The notes under the pieces are model-generated. The model worked only from the letters and a program-made list of their open reading frames with translations, was not told where the DNA came from and did no database searches. 64,000 nucleotides of DNA, taken from Oceanimonas sp. GK1. GTDB taxonomy: Bacteria > Pseudomonadota > Gammaproteobacteria > Enterobacterales > Aeromonadaceae. The translations under genes and the position numbers were made by a program. The stretch spans positions 423,501 through 487,500 of the forward strand of contig NC_016745.1 of NCBI RefSeq assembly GCF_000243075.1. Direction: 5' to 3'. Positions 37,761 through 51,899 of the stretch are shown here, one piece after another (positions within the stretch are counted from its first letter, which is position 1; each line of letters opens with the position of its first letter).

Positions 37761-38564
37761 GTGGGAAAAGTCATTGCCATTGCCAATCAGAAGGGTGGAG
37801 TGGGTAAAACCACCACCTGTGTCAACCTGGCCGCGTCCATGGCGGCCACCAAACGCAACGTACTGGTGATCGATCTCGATCCTCAGGGCAACGCCACCAT
37901 GGCCAGCGGCGTCGACAAGTACCAGGTGCCCAATACCGCCTACGAGCTGCTGGTGGATGAACTGCCGGTGGCAGAGGTGGTGGTGACCGAGACCAGCGGC
38001 GGCTATCACCTGATCGCCGGCAATGGCGATGTCACTGCCGCCGAGATCAAGCTGATGGAATTTTTCGCCCGGGAAGTGCGCCTGCGCAATGCCCTGGCAC
38101 CGGTGCGGGAGCATTACGATTACATTTTTATCGACTGCCCGCCGTCCCTTAACCTGCTGACGGTCAACGCCATGTCGGCGGCGGACTCGGTGCTGGTGCC
38201 CATGCAGTGTGAGTATTTTGCACTGGAAGGCCTCACCGCCCTGGTGGATACCATCAGCAAGCTGGCGGCGGTGGTCAATCCCGAGCTCAAAATCGAGGGC
38301 ATACTGCGCACCATGTACGATCACCGCAACCGCCTCTCCAATGAGGTGTCCGATCAGCTGAAAAGCTATTTCGGCGACAAGGTCTATCGCACCGTGATCC
38401 CGCGCAATGTGCGCCTGGCCGAGGCCCCCAGCCACGGTACCCCCGCCATGTATTACGACAAGTCGTCGTTGGGCGCCAAGTCTTACCTGGCGCTGGCCGG
38501 CGAGATCCTGCGCCGGGCCGACGACGAGCAGTCCAATTCCGAACAGGTGGAACAGACAGCATGA
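37761..38564 (+). CDS. parA: Chromosome partitioning ATPase ParA
   Basis: 267 residues with a GTG start preceded by GAGG. The deviant Walker A is KGGVGKTTT (residues about 11-19), and switch regions include DLDPQGNAT and [12 protein letters not shown]. It is a chromosomal ParA/Soj that moves ParB-parS complexes from the origin. It overlaps parB by ATGA. The candidate parS in ycbX is its likely centromere. Confidence 0.96.
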   Translation: MGKVIAIANQKGGVGKTTTCVNLAASMAATKRNVLVIDLDPQGNATMASGVDKYQVPNTAYELLVDELPVAEVVVTETSGGYHLIAGNGDVTAAEIKLMEFFAREVRLRNALAPVREHYDYIFIDCPPSLNLLTVNAMSAADSVLVPMQCEYFALEGLTALVDTISKLAAVVNPELKIEGILRTMYDHRNRLSNEVSDQLKSYFGDKVYRTVIPRNVRLAEAPSHGTPAMYYDKSSLGAKSYLALAGEILRRADDEQSNSEQVEQTA

Positions 38565-39466
38565 ACATGAAACGCCGCGGACTGGGCAAAGGCCTGGACG
38601 CCCTGCTCAGCACCAGCTCCGCCGCCAATTTGCGCCGGGAGCAGGCCGACAGCCATTCCGCCGCCGATGCGGGTGGTGCCTTGCAGAACCTGGCCATCAA
38701 TACCCTGCAGCCGGGCAAGTACCAGCCCCGCCGGGACATGTCCCAGCAGGCGCTGGAAGAACTTTCCGAGTCCATTCGCCAGCAGGGCATCATTCAGCCC
38801 ATCGTCGTGCGCCCGCTTGAAAGCGGTGGCTATGAAATTCTGGCCGGCGAGCGCCGCTGGCGGGCCGCCCGCATGGCGGGCCTGAGCCGGGTACCGGTGC
38901 TGGTAAAGCCGGTGTCCGACCAGGAAGCCCTGGCCATTGGCCTGATTGAAAATATTCAGCGGGAAGATCTCAACGTAATGGAAGAAGCCCGCGCCCTGGC
39001 CCGCCTGATCGAGGAGTTTGCGTTTACTCACCAGACCGTGGCCGATGCCGTGGGCAAGAGTCGCAGCGCGGTGAGCAACCTGCTGCGCCTGAACCAGCTT
39101 AACGACGAGGTGAAACAGCTGGTGGAGCACGGCTCGCTGGAGATGGGCCATGCCCGCGCCCTGCTGGCCCTGGAGGGTGAGCAGCAGTCCCGGCTGGCTC
39201 AGCTGGTGGCCCAAAAGGGCCTGACCGTGCGGGAAACGGAAAAGCTGGTGAAGCAGAGCCTGACCCCGCAAAAGCCGAAAGCCGAGCAGCCCCGCTCCCT
39301 GTTCATGGCCCAGCTGGAACAGGAATTTGGTGAAAAATTAGGAATAAAAGTGGAGATCAAGTCTTCCAGCAAAGACAAGGGTAAGCTGGTGATATCCTAC
39401 AACTCATTGAATGAACTGGATAAAATTGGTCACTTCTTCGGACTTGGCGAGGCCCCCGAGCTCTGA
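38561..39466 (+). CDS. parB: Chromosome partitioning protein ParB
   Basis: 301 residues. The N-terminal CTPase domain has GEYRWRAA-like [13 protein letters not shown], and [14 protein letters not shown] follows; the central helix-turn-helix [19 protein letters not shown] reads parS, and a C-terminal dimerisation domain ends the protein. The start overlaps parA; a second ATG at 38567 is possible. Together with parA it sits about 3.5 kb from oriC. Confidence 0.96.
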   Translation: MNMKRRGLGKGLDALLSTSSAANLRREQADSHSAADAGGALQNLAINTLQPGKYQPRRDMSQQALEELSESIRQQGIIQPIVVRPLESGGYEILAGERRWRAARMAGLSRVPVLVKPVSDQEALAIGLIENIQREDLNVMEEARALARLIEEFAFTHQTVADAVGKSRSAVSNLLRLNQLNDEVKQLVEHGSLEMGHARALLALEGEQQSRLAQLVAQKGLTVRETEKLVKQSLTPQKPKAEQPRSLFMAQLEQEFGEKLGIKVEIKSSSKDKGKLVISYNSLNELDKIGHFFGLGEAPEL

Positions 39467-39566
39467 CCAGCCGGGCAAAAATGTAGTAATCCTTCAGTCA
39501 GTCCAATCTTGAGCGAAATGCGCAAAAAAAGCACTGAACTCCGCGAAAAATAAGGATTTAGTGCAA

Positions 39567-39594
39567 TTGCATTTGTGTCGTTCACGGGTATAAT
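39567..39594 (+). promoter_or_regulatory. Candidate promoter of the atp operon
   Basis: A perfect TATAAT (39589-39594) has TTGCAT (39567-39572) 16 bp upstream and lies about 70 bp before the GTG of atpI. The 198-bp parB-atpI gap has no other gene. Confidence 0.6.
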
Positions 39595-39664
39595 TTGACC
39601 TGCTTTTTTGGGGCTTAACCGGTGGATGCCATCGGAAAGGCCCCTAACTGTATCAGGAGTGGTT

Positions 39665-40845
<1,181 letters not shown>

Positions 40846-40867
40846 TCAAAAGATAACAAAAATTTAA

Positions 40868-41131
<264 letters not shown>

Positions 41132-41181
41132 TGGCCCGGCACGTTAATCAGTCTGCTAACCAACTTTAAAGGAGAGTTGCG

Positions 41182-41652
41182 ATGAACATGAACGCAACAA
41201 TCCTCGGTCAAACGATCGCGTTTATCATCTTCGTTTGGTTTTGCATGAAGTTCGTATGGCCCCCCATCATGGGTGCCATCGAGAAGCGCCAGAAAGAAAT
41301 CGCCGAAGGTTTGTCTTCGGCCGAGCGTGCCAAGAAAGACCTGGCACTGGCGCAGACCAATGCAACCGAACAACTGAAGGAAGCCAAGCTGCAGTCCGCT
41401 CAAATCGTTGAGCAGGCCAACAAGCGCAAGGCCCAGATCATTGAGGATGCAACGCGTGAGGCTCAGGCCGAGCGTGAAAAGATTCTGGCACAAGCCCAGG
41501 CGGAAGTTGAAGCCGAACGCAATCGTGTCAAAGAGGAACTGCGTAAGCAGGTTGCTGCTCTTGCCCTGGTGGGTGCAGAGAGAATCCTCGAGCGTCAGAT
41601 TGATGCCGCTGCCAACAGCGACATCGTTGAGAAAGTAGTAGCTGAACTGTAA
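41182..41652 (+). CDS. atpF: F1Fo ATP synthase subunit b
   Basis: 156 residues: one N-terminal transmembrane helix ([20 protein letters not shown]) followed by a long charged coiled coil that forms the peripheral stalk. Same length as E. coli subunit b. Confidence 0.97.
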   Translation: MNMNATILGQTIAFIIFVWFCMKFVWPPIMGAIEKRQKEIAEGLSSAERAKKDLALAQTNATEQLKEAKLQSAQIVEQANKRKAQIIEDATREAQAEREKILAQAQAEVEAERNRVKEELRKQVAALALVGAERILERQIDAAANSDIVEKVVAEL

Positions 41653-41665
41653 GGGAATTAGAGCC

Positions 41666-42196
41666 ATGGAAATGAAAACCATTGCTCGCCCCTATGCCAA
41701 AGCAGCTTTCGATTTTGCCGTTGAGAAAAACGCGGTCGACAACTGGTTGTCCATGCTGACTTTTGCCGCCGAAGTGGCGCAGAACGACAGCATGGCCCAG
41801 GTACTCGGCAGCGATCTGAACGCGGAAAAGATGGCCGACGTGTTTTTGGCTGTCTGTGGCGAACAGCTCGACGAGCAAGGCCAGAACCTGATTCGGGTGA
41901 TGGCCGTAAACGGACGCTTGAGTGTGTTGCCGGCAGTGGTACAGGAGTTCGCCGAACTGAAGGCGGAACTGGACCGGGAAGTGGAAGCCTTTGTGGTTTC
42001 CGCCGCCAAACTGACCAAGCAACAAGTGGCCAAGATTCAGGCTTCACTGGAACAGCGTCTGGGACGCAAGGTGAAGCTGAATTGCAGCGTCGACAAGAGC
42101 CTGATGGCCGGCATTATCATCAAGGCCGGCGACATGGTGATCGACGGAAGTGTGCGGGGCCGTCTGTCCCGCTTGGCCGAAACGCTGCAATCTTGA
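41666..42196 (+). CDS. atpH: F1 ATP synthase subunit delta
   Basis: 176 residues, connects the b stalk to the F1 head. Typical motifs are [12 protein letters not shown] at the N terminus and [16 protein letters not shown] [17 protein letters not shown] at the C terminus. It lies 13 bp after atpF and 14 bp before atpA. Confidence 0.97.
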   Translation: MEMKTIARPYAKAAFDFAVEKNAVDNWLSMLTFAAEVAQNDSMAQVLGSDLNAEKMADVFLAVCGEQLDEQGQNLIRVMAVNGRLSVLPAVVQEFAELKAELDREVEAFVVSAAKLTKQQVAKIQASLEQRLGRKVKLNCSVDKSLMAGIIIKAGDMVIDGSVRGRLSRLAETLQS

Positions 42197-42210
42197 TTGG
42201 GGAATAGAGC

Positions 42211-43752
42211 ATGCAACTGAATTCAACTGAAATTGCCGAGCTGATCAAACAGCGCATCGAGCAATTCAATGTTGTCAGTGAAGCACGAAACGAAGGTACC
42301 ATCGTCTCTGTAAGCGATGGCATCATTCGTATTCACGGCCTTGCTGACATCATGCAAGGTGAAATGATTGAACTGCCGGGCAACCGTTACGCCCTGGCGC
42401 TGAACCTGGAGCGCGACTCCGTGGGCGCCGTGGTGATGGGCCCTTACGCCGACCTGGCCGAGGGCACCAAGGTTCACTCCACCGGTCGTATCCTGGAAGT
42501 ACCGGTAGGCCGCAGCCTGCTGGGCCGGGTAGTTAACACCCTGGGTGAGCCGATCGACGGCAAGGGCGCCATCGACACCGATACCACCTCTCCGGTAGAA
42601 GTGATCGCCCCCGGCGTAATCGATCGTCAGTCGGTAGACCAGCCGGTACAGACCGGTTACAAGGCCGTTGACGCCATGATTCCGATCGGCCGTGGCCAGC
42701 GTGAGCTGATCATCGGTGACCGTCAGGTGGGTAAAACCGCCCTGGCCGTTGACGCCATCATCAACCAGAAAGACTCCGGCATTAAGTGTGTGTACGTGGC
42801 CATCGGCCAGAAAGCGTCCACCATTGCCAACGTCGTTCGCAAGCTGGAAGAGCACGACGCGCTGAAGAACACCATCGTGGTGGTGGCTTCCGCTTCCGAG
42901 TCTGCCGCCCTGCAATACCTGGCGCCTTACGCCGGTTGTGCCATGGGTGAATTCTTCCGTGACCGCGGTGAAGATGCCCTGATCGTGTACGATGACCTGT
43001 CCAAGCAGGCCGTTGCCTACCGTCAGATCTCTCTGCTGCTGCGTCGTCCGCCGGGCCGTGAAGCCTACCCGGGTGACGTTTTCTACCTGCACTCCCGCCT
43101 GCTGGAGCGTGCTTCCCGCGTGTCTGCCGACTACGTTGAGAAGTTCACCAACGGCGAAGTGAAAGGCCAGACCGGTTCACTGACCGCCCTGCCGATCATT
43201 GAAACCCAGGCCGGTGACGTGTCTGCGTTCGTACCGACCAACGTGATCTCCATCACCGACGGCCAGATCTTCCTGACCACCGAACTGTTCAACTCCGGTA
43301 TTCGTCCGGCGGTTGACCCGGGTATCTCCGTATCCCGGGTAGGTGGTGCGGCTCAGACCAAGATCATCAAAAAGCTGTCTGGTGGTATCCGTACCGCCCT
43401 GGCCCAGTATCGCGAACTGGCCGCCTTCGCCCAGTTCTCTTCCGATCTGGACGATGCCACTCGCAAGCAGCTGAGCCATGGTCAGAAAGTCACCGAGCTG
43501 ATGAAGCAGAAGCAATACCGTCCGATGTCCGTGGCCGAGCAGGCACTGTCCCTGTTCGCTGCCGAAAACGGCTACCTGGACGACGTAGAGCTGAAGTTCA
43601 TCACTACGTTTGAAGACGCCCTGCTCGCTTACGCCAATTCAGAACATGCCGCCCTGATGGCGGAGATCAACGAGAAAGCCGACTACAACAAAGACGTTGT
43701 GGCTCAGCTGACTGCGTTGCTGGATAGCTTCAAGGCTACCCAGTCCTGGTAA
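42211..43752 (+). CDS. atpA: F1 ATP synthase subunit alpha
   Basis: 513 residues, the same as E. coli. The P-loop is GDRQVGKTA, and the arginine finger lies in the [20 protein letters not shown] region ([10 protein letters not shown]). Regulatory nucleotide-binding subunit of F1. Confidence 0.98.
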   Translation: MQLNSTEIAELIKQRIEQFNVVSEARNEGTIVSVSDGIIRIHGLADIMQGEMIELPGNRYALALNLERDSVGAVVMGPYADLAEGTKVHSTGRILEVPVGRSLLGRVVNTLGEPIDGKGAIDTDTTSPVEVIAPGVIDRQSVDQPVQTGYKAVDAMIPIGRGQRELIIGDRQVGKTALAVDAIINQKDSGIKCVYVAIGQKASTIANVVRKLEEHDALKNTIVVVASASESAALQYLAPYAGCAMGEFFRDRGEDALIVYDDLSKQAVAYRQISLLLRRPPGREAYPGDVFYLHSRLLERASRVSADYVEKFTNGEVKGQTGSLTALPIIETQAGDVSAFVPTNVISITDGQIFLTTELFNSGIRPAVDPGISVSRVGGAAQTKIIKKLSGGIRTALAQYRELAAFAQFSSDLDDATRKQLSHGQKVTELMKQKQYRPMSVAEQALSLFAAENGYLDDVELKFITTFEDALLAYANSEHAALMAEINEKADYNKDVVAQLTALLDSFKATQSW

Positions 43753-43797
43753 CCATGTGGCAGCGTTTATTGCTGCCACCTGAATTGGAGAAGCGAC

Positions 43798-46081
<2,284 letters not shown>

Positions 46082-46099
46082 GCCTCTAAGGAGGACCTG

Positions 46100-46525
46100 A
46101 TGGCTGAGTATAGCTTTCACCTGGACATCGTCAGCGCCGAAAAACGCCTGTTTTCCGGCTCTGTGACCGCGGTGACTGTCTCCGGCTCTGAGGGTGAATT
46201 GGGCGTTCGTTACGGACACGCCCCCCTGCTGACGGCAATCCGTCCCGGCCTGGTGCAATACATCACCAAGGCCGGCCAGCAGGAAGTTCTGTACATCTCC
46301 GGCGGTATGCTGGAAGTACAGGGCAGCAGTGTCATGGTTTTGGCCGACACTGCAATTCGCGCCGAAGATCTGGATAAAGCCAAGGCCGAAGAAGCCAAGC
46401 GCTCGGCGGAAGCCAAGCTGCAGAACTCCTCACACGATGTGGACTATGCAGAAGCGGCCGCCGAACTGGCCCGGGCTATGGCGAAACTGCGCGTGCTGCA
46501 GTTGGTTAAGAAAAACGTTCGTTAA
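46100..46525 (+). CDS. atpC: F1 ATP synthase subunit epsilon
   Basis: 141 residues: an N-terminal beta-sandwich ([29 protein letters not shown]) and a C-terminal helical hairpin that inhibits hydrolysis. Last gene of the atp operon, followed by a strong terminator. Confidence 0.97.
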   Translation: MAEYSFHLDIVSAEKRLFSGSVTAVTVSGSEGELGVRYGHAPLLTAIRPGLVQYITKAGQQEVLYISGGMLEVQGSSVMVLADTAIRAEDLDKAKAEEAKRSAEAKLQNSSHDVDYAEAAAELARAMAKLRVLQLVKKNVR

Positions 46526-46540
46526 GCCTAACGTTCGAAA

Positions 46541-46567
46541 AAGCGACCTCAGGGTCGCTTTTTTTTT
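46541..46567 (+). terminator. Rho-independent terminator of the atp operon
   Basis: AGCGACC-TCAG-GGTCGCT is flanked by AAA upstream and followed by a run of nine T. It lies 16 bp after atpC. Confidence 0.95.
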
Positions 46568-46595
46568 GCGAAAAAATCACAATACCGGCAAAGAC

Positions 46596-46688
46596 GTGAG
46601 GAGTGAGGGGTTAAAGGTGAGGAGTAAGCACGGTCTGCGGACTTGGTTGTCTGACTCCTCTCACCTCACTCTTCACCCCTCACTTTTA
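46596..46688. repeat. Imperfect inverted repeat with heptamer-like GTGAGGA units
   Basis: The left arm (46596-46627) is built from near-7-bp units GTGAGGA, GTGAGGG, GTTAAAG, GTGAGGA. The right arm (46653-46688) is its imperfect reverse complement (for example CACCTCACT and CACCCCTCAC). The arms could fold into a long imperfect hairpin with a loop of about 25 nt between atpC and glmU. No coding potential. Confidence 0.65.
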
Positions 46689-46708
46689 AGTAAACGGGAT
46701 ATATTTTC

Positions 46709-48067
46709 ATGACGATTCAGGCGGTAATTCTGGCGGCGGGCAAGGGCACCCGCATGCGCTCTTCTCTTCCCAAGGTACTGCACCCGGTGGCCCACAAGCC
46801 CATGGTCGCCCATGTGATCGAGGCCGCCCGCGCCTGTGAGGTGGATGGCATTCATCTGGTATACGGCCACGGTGCCGACCAGCTCAAGGCCCGCATTGCG
46901 GCAAGCGATCTGCATTGGACCCACCAGGCCGAGCAGTTGGGTACCGGTCATGCGGTGGCGGTGGCGCTGCCCAACATTGCCGACGACGCCCGGGTGCTGG
47001 TGCTCTATGGCGACACGCCGCTGCTGCAGGCGGAGACCCTGCAGCGACTGATTGCCGCTCAGCCCAAAGGTGGCGTGGGCCTGCTCACCGTGAGCCTTGC
47101 CAACCCCACCGGTTATGGCCGTATTGTGCGGGAAAATGGCAAGGTGGTGGGCATTGTCGAGCAGAAGGACGCCAGCCCCGAGCAGCTGGCCATTACCGAG
47201 GTGAACACCGGCGTGCTGGTGGCCGAGGCCGGCCGGCTCAGGGCCTGGCTGGGCGAGCTTAACAACGACAACGCCCAGGGGGAGTATTACCTCACCGATA
47301 TCTTCGCCATGGCACACCGGGATGGCTGTGAGATTGCCACCGTGCAACCGGCCAGCACCTCAGAAGTGGAAGGCGCCAACGACCGGGTGCAGCTGGCGGG
47401 CCTGGAGCGGGCCTATCAGCACATGCAGGCCGAGCGGCTGATGCGCGAGGGCGTCAGCCTGCTGGATCCGGCCCGGTTCGATCTGCGCGGCACCCTGACC
47501 GCCGGCGAGGAAGTGGTGATCGACGTCAATGTGATCATCGAAGGGGAAGTGTGCCTTGGCAACCGGGTGAAAATCGGCGCCGGGGCCATTCTCAAAAACT
47601 GCGTTATCGGCGACGATGCCGAGGTGAAACCCTATTCCATCGTTGAAAACGCCGAGCTGGGCAGTGCCAGCAGTGCCGGCCCCTTTGCCCGCCTGCGCCC
47701 CGGCGCCGTGCTGGCCGAAGATGCCCACGTCGGCAACTTTGTGGAAATGAAAAAGGCCCGTCTGGGCAAGGGCTCCAAGGCCGGTCACCTGAGCTACCTG
47801 GGCGATGCCGAGATCGGTGCGGGGGTGAACATCGGTGCCGGCACCATCACCTGCAACTATGACGGCGTGAACAAGTTCCAGACGGTGATTGAAGACGGCG
47901 TCTTCGTCGGCTCCGATACCCAGCTGGTGGCCCCGGTGCGCATCGGCAAAAATGCCACCCTGGGGGCCGGCAGCACGGTGACCAAGGATGTGGCCGAGGC
48001 CGAGCTGGTGATCACCCGGGTGGCTCAGCGCCATATCAAGAACTGGCCCCGCCCGACTAAAAAATAG
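46709..48067 (+). CDS. glmU: Bifunctional GlmU (GlcN-1-P acetyltransferase / GlcNAc-1-P uridyltransferase)
   Basis: 452 residues. The N-terminal pyrophosphorylase domain has [18 protein letters not shown], and the C-terminal left-handed beta-helix acetyltransferase has hexapeptide repeats ([27 protein letters not shown]). It makes UDP-GlcNAc for peptidoglycan and lipopolysaccharide. It has its own terminator and is flanked by repeats on both sides. Confidence 0.98.
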   Translation: MTIQAVILAAGKGTRMRSSLPKVLHPVAHKPMVAHVIEAARACEVDGIHLVYGHGADQLKARIAASDLHWTHQAEQLGTGHAVAVALPNIADDARVLVLYGDTPLLQAETLQRLIAAQPKGGVGLLTVSLANPTGYGRIVRENGKVVGIVEQKDASPEQLAITEVNTGVLVAEAGRLRAWLGELNNDNAQGEYYLTDIFAMAHRDGCEIATVQPASTSEVEGANDRVQLAGLERAYQHMQAERLMREGVSLLDPARFDLRGTLTAGEEVVIDVNVIIEGEVCLGNRVKIGAGAILKNCVIGDDAEVKPYSIVENAELGSASSAGPFARLRPGAVLAEDAHVGNFVEMKKARLGKGSKAGHLSYLGDAEIGAGVNIGAGTITCNYDGVNKFQTVIEDGVFVGSDTQLVAPVRIGKNATLGAGSTVTKDVAEAELVITRVAQRHIKNWPRPTKK

Positions 48068-48096
48068 CTGAAAGCCTGAAGCTGAAAGGCAGAAGC
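48066..48096 (+). repeat. Degenerate tandem heptamer repeat after glmU
   Basis: AGCTGAA, AGCCTGA, AGCTGAA, AGGCAGA and AGC follow one another in a strict 7-bp period, starting at the glmU stop codon and ending just before the terminator. Confidence 0.65.
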
Positions 48097-48101
48097 AAAC
48101 A

Positions 48102-48133
48102 AACGCGGCTGTGCAATCACAGCCGCGTTTTTT
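48102..48133 (+). terminator. Rho-independent terminator of glmU
   Basis: A 12-bp perfect stem, AACGCGGCTGTG and CACAGCCGCGTT, with loop CAAT, is followed by TTTT. Confidence 0.95.
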
Positions 48134-48193
48134 ATTGCCCGTCTATGTTTTGATTTGCTAGTATTCTGCTTTCAAACCGAAACTTAAGCCATC

Positions 48194-48961
48194 ATGTCGA
48201 AACGCAATACCCAGCAACGCCGCCATACCATCATCACCCTGCTTAACGAGCAGGGGGAAGTGACCGTGGACGAACTGGCCCGGCGTTTCGACACCTCGGA
48301 AGTGACCATTCGCAAGGATCTCACCGCGCTGGAAAAAAACGGCCTGCTGCTGCGCCGCTATGGCGGCGCCGTGCCGGTGCCGAGCGAGATGGTGGCGGAA
48401 GGCAGCGCCGAGCCGGTTTCGAAACGAAAGCGGGCGCTGGCCCGGGCGGCGGCGGCGCTGATCCGGGATCACAACCGCATCATCATCGACAGCGGCAGCA
48501 CCACGGCGGCGCTGCTGGGAGAGCTGGGCCACAAGCACGGCCTGGTGGTAATGACCAACTCCCTGGCCATCGCCAACGCGGTGCGCGAGCTGGAGCCGGA
48601 GCCGACCCTGCTGATGACCGGCGGCACCTGGGATCCGTCCTCCGAGTCGTTTCAGGGCCAGGTGGCGGAGCAGGTGCTGCGTTCCTACGATTTCGACCGG
48701 CTGTTTATCGGCGCCGACGGCATCGATCTGGCCCGGGGCACCACCACCTTTAACGAGCTGACCGGCCTGTCCCGGGTGATGGCGGAAGTGGCCCGGGAAG
48801 TGGTGGTGATGGTGGAATCGGACAAGATTGGCCGCAAAATCCCCAACCTGGAGCTGCCCTGGAGCCGGATTCATACCCTGGTGACCGACAGCGGCATCAG
48901 CGAAGCAGATCAACAACAGTTACAGCAAAAGGGCATCACCCTGGTGATGGCACCCGAATAA
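48194..48961 (+). CDS. glmR: DeoR/GlpR-family regulator, GlmR-like
   Basis: 255 residues. It has an N-terminal DeoR helix-turn-helix (EVTVDELARRFDTSEVTIRKDLTALEKNGLLLRRYGGAV) and a DeoR sugar-phosphate sensor domain (IDSGSTTAALL, FIGADGIDLARG). The position between glmU and glmS equals that of the Pseudomonas gene called glmR, so it probably senses an amino-sugar phosphate and controls glmS. That role is inferred from synteny. It ends 14 bp before glmS, so the two are probably cotranscribed. Confidence 0.85.
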   Translation: MSKRNTQQRRHTIITLLNEQGEVTVDELARRFDTSEVTIRKDLTALEKNGLLLRRYGGAVPVPSEMVAEGSAEPVSKRKRALARAAAALIRDHNRIIIDSGSTTAALLGELGHKHGLVVMTNSLAIANAVRELEPEPTLLMTGGTWDPSSESFQGQVAEQVLRSYDFDRLFIGADGIDLARGTTTFNELTGLSRVMAEVAREVVVMVESDKIGRKIPNLELPWSRIHTLVTDSGISEADQQQLQQKGITLVMAPE

Positions 48962-48975
48962 CGAGGATGTAGAGC

Positions 48976-50805
48976 ATGTGTGGAATTGTAGGGGCGGTGG
49001 CCCAGCGTGATGTGGCGGAAATTCTGGTGGAGGGCCTGCGCCGTCTGGAATACCGGGGTTACGACTCCGCCGGGGTGGCCATTGTGCATGATGGCCAGCT
49101 GGGCCGGGTACGGCGCCTCGGCAAGGTGCAGGCATTGGCCGATGCCCTGAATGAGCAGCCCCTGGCCGGCGGCACCGGCATTGCTCACACCCGCTGGGCC
49201 ACTCATGGCGAGCCGTCCGAGCGCAACGCCCATCCGCACGTGTCCGGCAACATCGCCGTGGTGCACAACGGCATCATCGAAAACCACGAAGCACTGCGTG
49301 AGCAGCTCAAGGCCAAGGGCTACGAGTTCGCCTCCGACACCGACACCGAAGTGATCGCCCACCTGGTGCACTGGCACCGTCAGCATACCGACTCCCTACT
49401 GGCGGCGCTGCAGGCCACGGTCAAGGAGCTGCGCGGCGCCTACGGCACCGTGCTGATGGACGTGAACGATCCTTCCCGGCTGGTGGTGGCCCGTTCCGGC
49501 TCGCCGCTGGTTATTGGTCTGGGGCTGGGCGAGAACTTTATCGCCTCGGATCAGCTGGCGCTGCTGCCGGTGACCCGTCGCTTCCTGTTCCTGGAAGAGG
49601 GTGATGTGGCCGAGGTGACCCGCCGCGACATTCATATTTTCAACAGTGACGGCCAGCCGGTGACCCGCGCCGAGCAGGAGTCCGAGGTCACCCACGACGC
49701 CGGTGACAAGGGCGAGTACCGCCACTACATGCTGAAGGAAATCTTTGAGCAGCCCAGGGCCATTACCGACACCCTGGAAGGCCGGCTGAGCGAGCAGGGC
49801 GTGGTGGTCGAGTCCTTCGGAAACGGCGCCCGGGCCATTTTTGAAAAGGTCGAGCACATTCAGCTGATCGCCTGCGGCACCTCCTACCATGCGGGCATGG
49901 TGGCTCGTTACTGGTTCGAGGCCCTGGCCGGCGTGCCCTGCGATATCGAGATCGCCTCCGAGTTCCGCTACCGCAAGTCGGTGGTGCGTCCCAACAGCCT
50001 GCTGATCACCCTGTCCCAGAGCGGCGAGACCGCCGACACCCTGGCGGCGCTGCGGCTGGCCAAGGAGTCCGGCTACATGGGCACCCTGACCATCTGTAAC
50101 GTGCCCGGCTCGTCTCTGGTGCGGGAATCGGATCTGGCTTTCATGACTCGGGCCGGTGCCGAGATTGGTGTGGCTTCCACCAAGGCCTTCACCACGCAAT
50201 TGGTGGCGCTGCTGATGCTGGTGGCGGCGGTGGGCCGCTGCCGGGGCAACATGACTGAGCAGACTGAGGCGGAGCTGGTGCGTTCGCTGCGTTCGCTGCC
50301 GGCGCACATTGTCAGCACCCTGGCCTTGGCCGGCGACATTGAGCAGCTGGCGGAAGAGTTTGCCGACAAGTACCACAGCCTGTTCCTGGGCCGGGGCGAG
50401 CAGTACCCCATCGCCATGGAAGGGGCGCTCAAGCTCAAGGAAATCTCCTACATTCACGCCGAGGCCTACGCCGCCGGCGAGCTCAAGCACGGCCCGCTGG
50501 CGCTGATCGACGCCGACATGCCGATCATCGTGGTGGCGCCCAACAACGAGCTGCTGGAAAAACTGAAGTCCAACGTGGAAGAAGTGCGCGCCCGGGGCGG
50601 CATCCTCTATGTGTTCGCCGACAAACAGGCCGGCTTTAAAGGAGATGCCACCATGCGGGTGATGTCGCTGGAGCACGTGGACGAGGTGATCGCGCCCATC
50701 GTCTACACGGTGCCGCTGCAACTGCTGTCCTACTATGTGGCTCTTATCAAGGGCACCGATGTGGATCAGCCCCGCAACCTGGCCAAGTCGGTCACGGTCG
50801 AGTAA
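48976..50805 (+). CDS. glmS: Glucosamine-6-phosphate synthase GlmS
   Basis: 609 residues. Class II amidotransferase with N-terminal nucleophile Cys after Met ([10 protein letters not shown]), followed by two SIS isomerase domains ([28 protein letters not shown]) and the C-terminal SVTVE. It converts fructose-6-phosphate and glutamine to glucosamine-6-phosphate. No glmS ribozyme-like space exists upstream (14 bp). Confidence 0.98.
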   Translation: MCGIVGAVAQRDVAEILVEGLRRLEYRGYDSAGVAIVHDGQLGRVRRLGKVQALADALNEQPLAGGTGIAHTRWATHGEPSERNAHPHVSGNIAVVHNGIIENHEALREQLKAKGYEFASDTDTEVIAHLVHWHRQHTDSLLAALQATVKELRGAYGTVLMDVNDPSRLVVARSGSPLVIGLGLGENFIASDQLALLPVTRRFLFLEEGDVAEVTRRDIHIFNSDGQPVTRAEQESEVTHDAGDKGEYRHYMLKEIFEQPRAITDTLEGRLSEQGVVVESFGNGARAIFEKVEHIQLIACGTSYHAGMVARYWFEALAGVPCDIEIASEFRYRKSVVRPNSLLITLSQSGETADTLAALRLAKESGYMGTLTICNVPGSSLVRESDLAFMTRAGAEIGVASTKAFTTQLVALLMLVAAVGRCRGNMTEQTEAELVRSLRSLPAHIVSTLALAGDIEQLAEEFADKYHSLFLGRGEQYPIAMEGALKLKEISYIHAEAYAAGELKHGPLALIDADMPIIVVAPNNELLEKLKSNVEEVRARGGILYVFADKQAGFKGDATMRVMSLEHVDEVIAPIVYTVPLQLLSYYVALIKGTDVDQPRNLAKSVTVE

Positions 50806-50874
50806 ACGGCCACCTGATGTGGGATGATGTGGCATGAAAATAAAGTGTCATCCCATAACATAACGTTTCATTCT

Positions 50875-50903
50875 CGCCCGCCATGTCATGGCGGGCGTTT
50901 TTT
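50875..50903 (+). terminator. Rho-independent terminator of glmS
   Basis: CGCCCGCC-ATGTCAT-GGCGGGCG is followed by TTTTTTATG, 70 bp after the glmS stop. A second inverted repeat, TGGGATGA (50820-50827) and TCATCCCA (50849-50856), lies just upstream. Confidence 0.92.
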
Positions 50904-50995
50904 ATGTCCTTTACTCGATGTCTTGAGCTCCTAAGCGAGGGTGTTGGCCTCCGCCTGATGCGTGGCTCGAAGGGCATGATGAACTTTTTAATTTT

Positions 50996-51038
50996 ATATA
51001 TTCACTAAATTGTATATGCGTTTTTTGGCATGTATTAT
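50996..51038 (+). promoter_or_regulatory. Candidate ars operon promoter with overlapping operator dyad
   Basis: TTGTAT (51010-51015) and TATTAT (51033-51038) are spaced 17 bp apart, upstream of the ATG at 51067. A dyad, ATATAT-N10-GTATAT (50996-51017), covers the -35 element and is a plausible site for the ArsR domain encoded by the first gene. Both are inferred from sequence form only. Confidence 0.45.
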
Positions 51039-51066
51039 TTCGGCTAGGTGAAACAGGGGATATGCA

Positions 51067-51858
51067 ATGCAACGAGTACTGTTTGTGTGCACGGCCAATT
51101 CCGCCCGCTCCCAGATGGCGGAAGCCCTGCTGCGCCACTTTGCCGGTGATCGCTTCGAGGTGTTCAGTGCGGGCACCGAGCCCTCTGAAGTGGATCCACG
51201 CACCCTGCAGGCGCTGCAGGAGTTCGGGCTGGAAACCGCAGGGCTCAGGTCCAAGTCCATCGACAGCCTGGCCGACCGGCCGTTCGATTTTGTGATCAGC
51301 CTGTGCGACAAGGCCCATCTGGAGTGCCGTCACTGGCCCGGCAGCGGGGTGGTGATGGCCTGGGACTTTCCCGATCCCAAGGACAGCGGCGACCCAAAAG
51401 CCTTTGCGCTGACCCTGCACGAAATCAGCGAACGGATCCGCCTGTTTGTGTTGGTCAACAGCAAGGACGTCAAGTCGGCAGTGAAATCGGTACAGCCGCT
51501 GGACTTTTTCAAGTCCCTGGCCGATGAAACCCGCCTGTTGTGTTTGCTGCTTATCGCGCAGCAAGGCGAGCTGTGTGTCTGTGAGCTGATGGCGGCGCTG
51601 GCGCTGCCGCAGCCCAAGGTATCCCGGCATCTTGGCCAGTTGCGCAAGGTGGGCCTGTTGCTGGATCGGCGCCAGGGACAGTGGGTGTTTTACCGTATTC
51701 ACCCGCTGCTGAACGACTGGATGCGCGACATATTGCATACCACGCTGGAGCACAGCGGGCCATTGCTGGCGCAGCCCCTGGCCCGTCTGAGCGACATGAA
51801 CTCCCGCCCTTCCTCCGCGGGCAGTGTCTGTGACGAGGAGCAAGTGAATGGCATATGA
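51067..51858 (+). CDS. Arsenate reductase-ArsR regulator fusion
   Basis: 263 residues with two domains. Residues about 1-137 form a low-molecular-weight phosphatase-type arsenate reductase with the CX5R loop VCTANSAR and the Asp loop AWDFPDP. Residues about 145-232 form an ArsR winged helix ([33 protein letters not shown]) with the metalloid motif ELCVCEL, whose cysteine pair binds As(III). A single protein may thus reduce As(V) and sense As(III). First gene of the ars operon; overlaps the next frame by ATGA. Confidence 0.92.
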   Translation: MQRVLFVCTANSARSQMAEALLRHFAGDRFEVFSAGTEPSEVDPRTLQALQEFGLETAGLRSKSIDSLADRPFDFVISLCDKAHLECRHWPGSGVVMAWDFPDPKDSGDPKAFALTLHEISERIRLFVLVNSKDVKSAVKSVQPLDFFKSLADETRLLCLLLIAQQGELCVCELMAALALPQPKVSRHLGQLRKVGLLLDRRQGQWVFYRIHPLLNDWMRDILHTTLEHSGPLLAQPLARLSDMNSRPSSAGSVCDEEQVNGI

Positions 51859-51899
51859 CACGAACGCGCTGCCGGTGGTGCAGCCCCAGTACAGGGAGC

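Noticed and set aside
48066..48096. Heptamer array as a CRISPR
   Set aside because: The units are 7 bp without spacers, and no cas genes are present.
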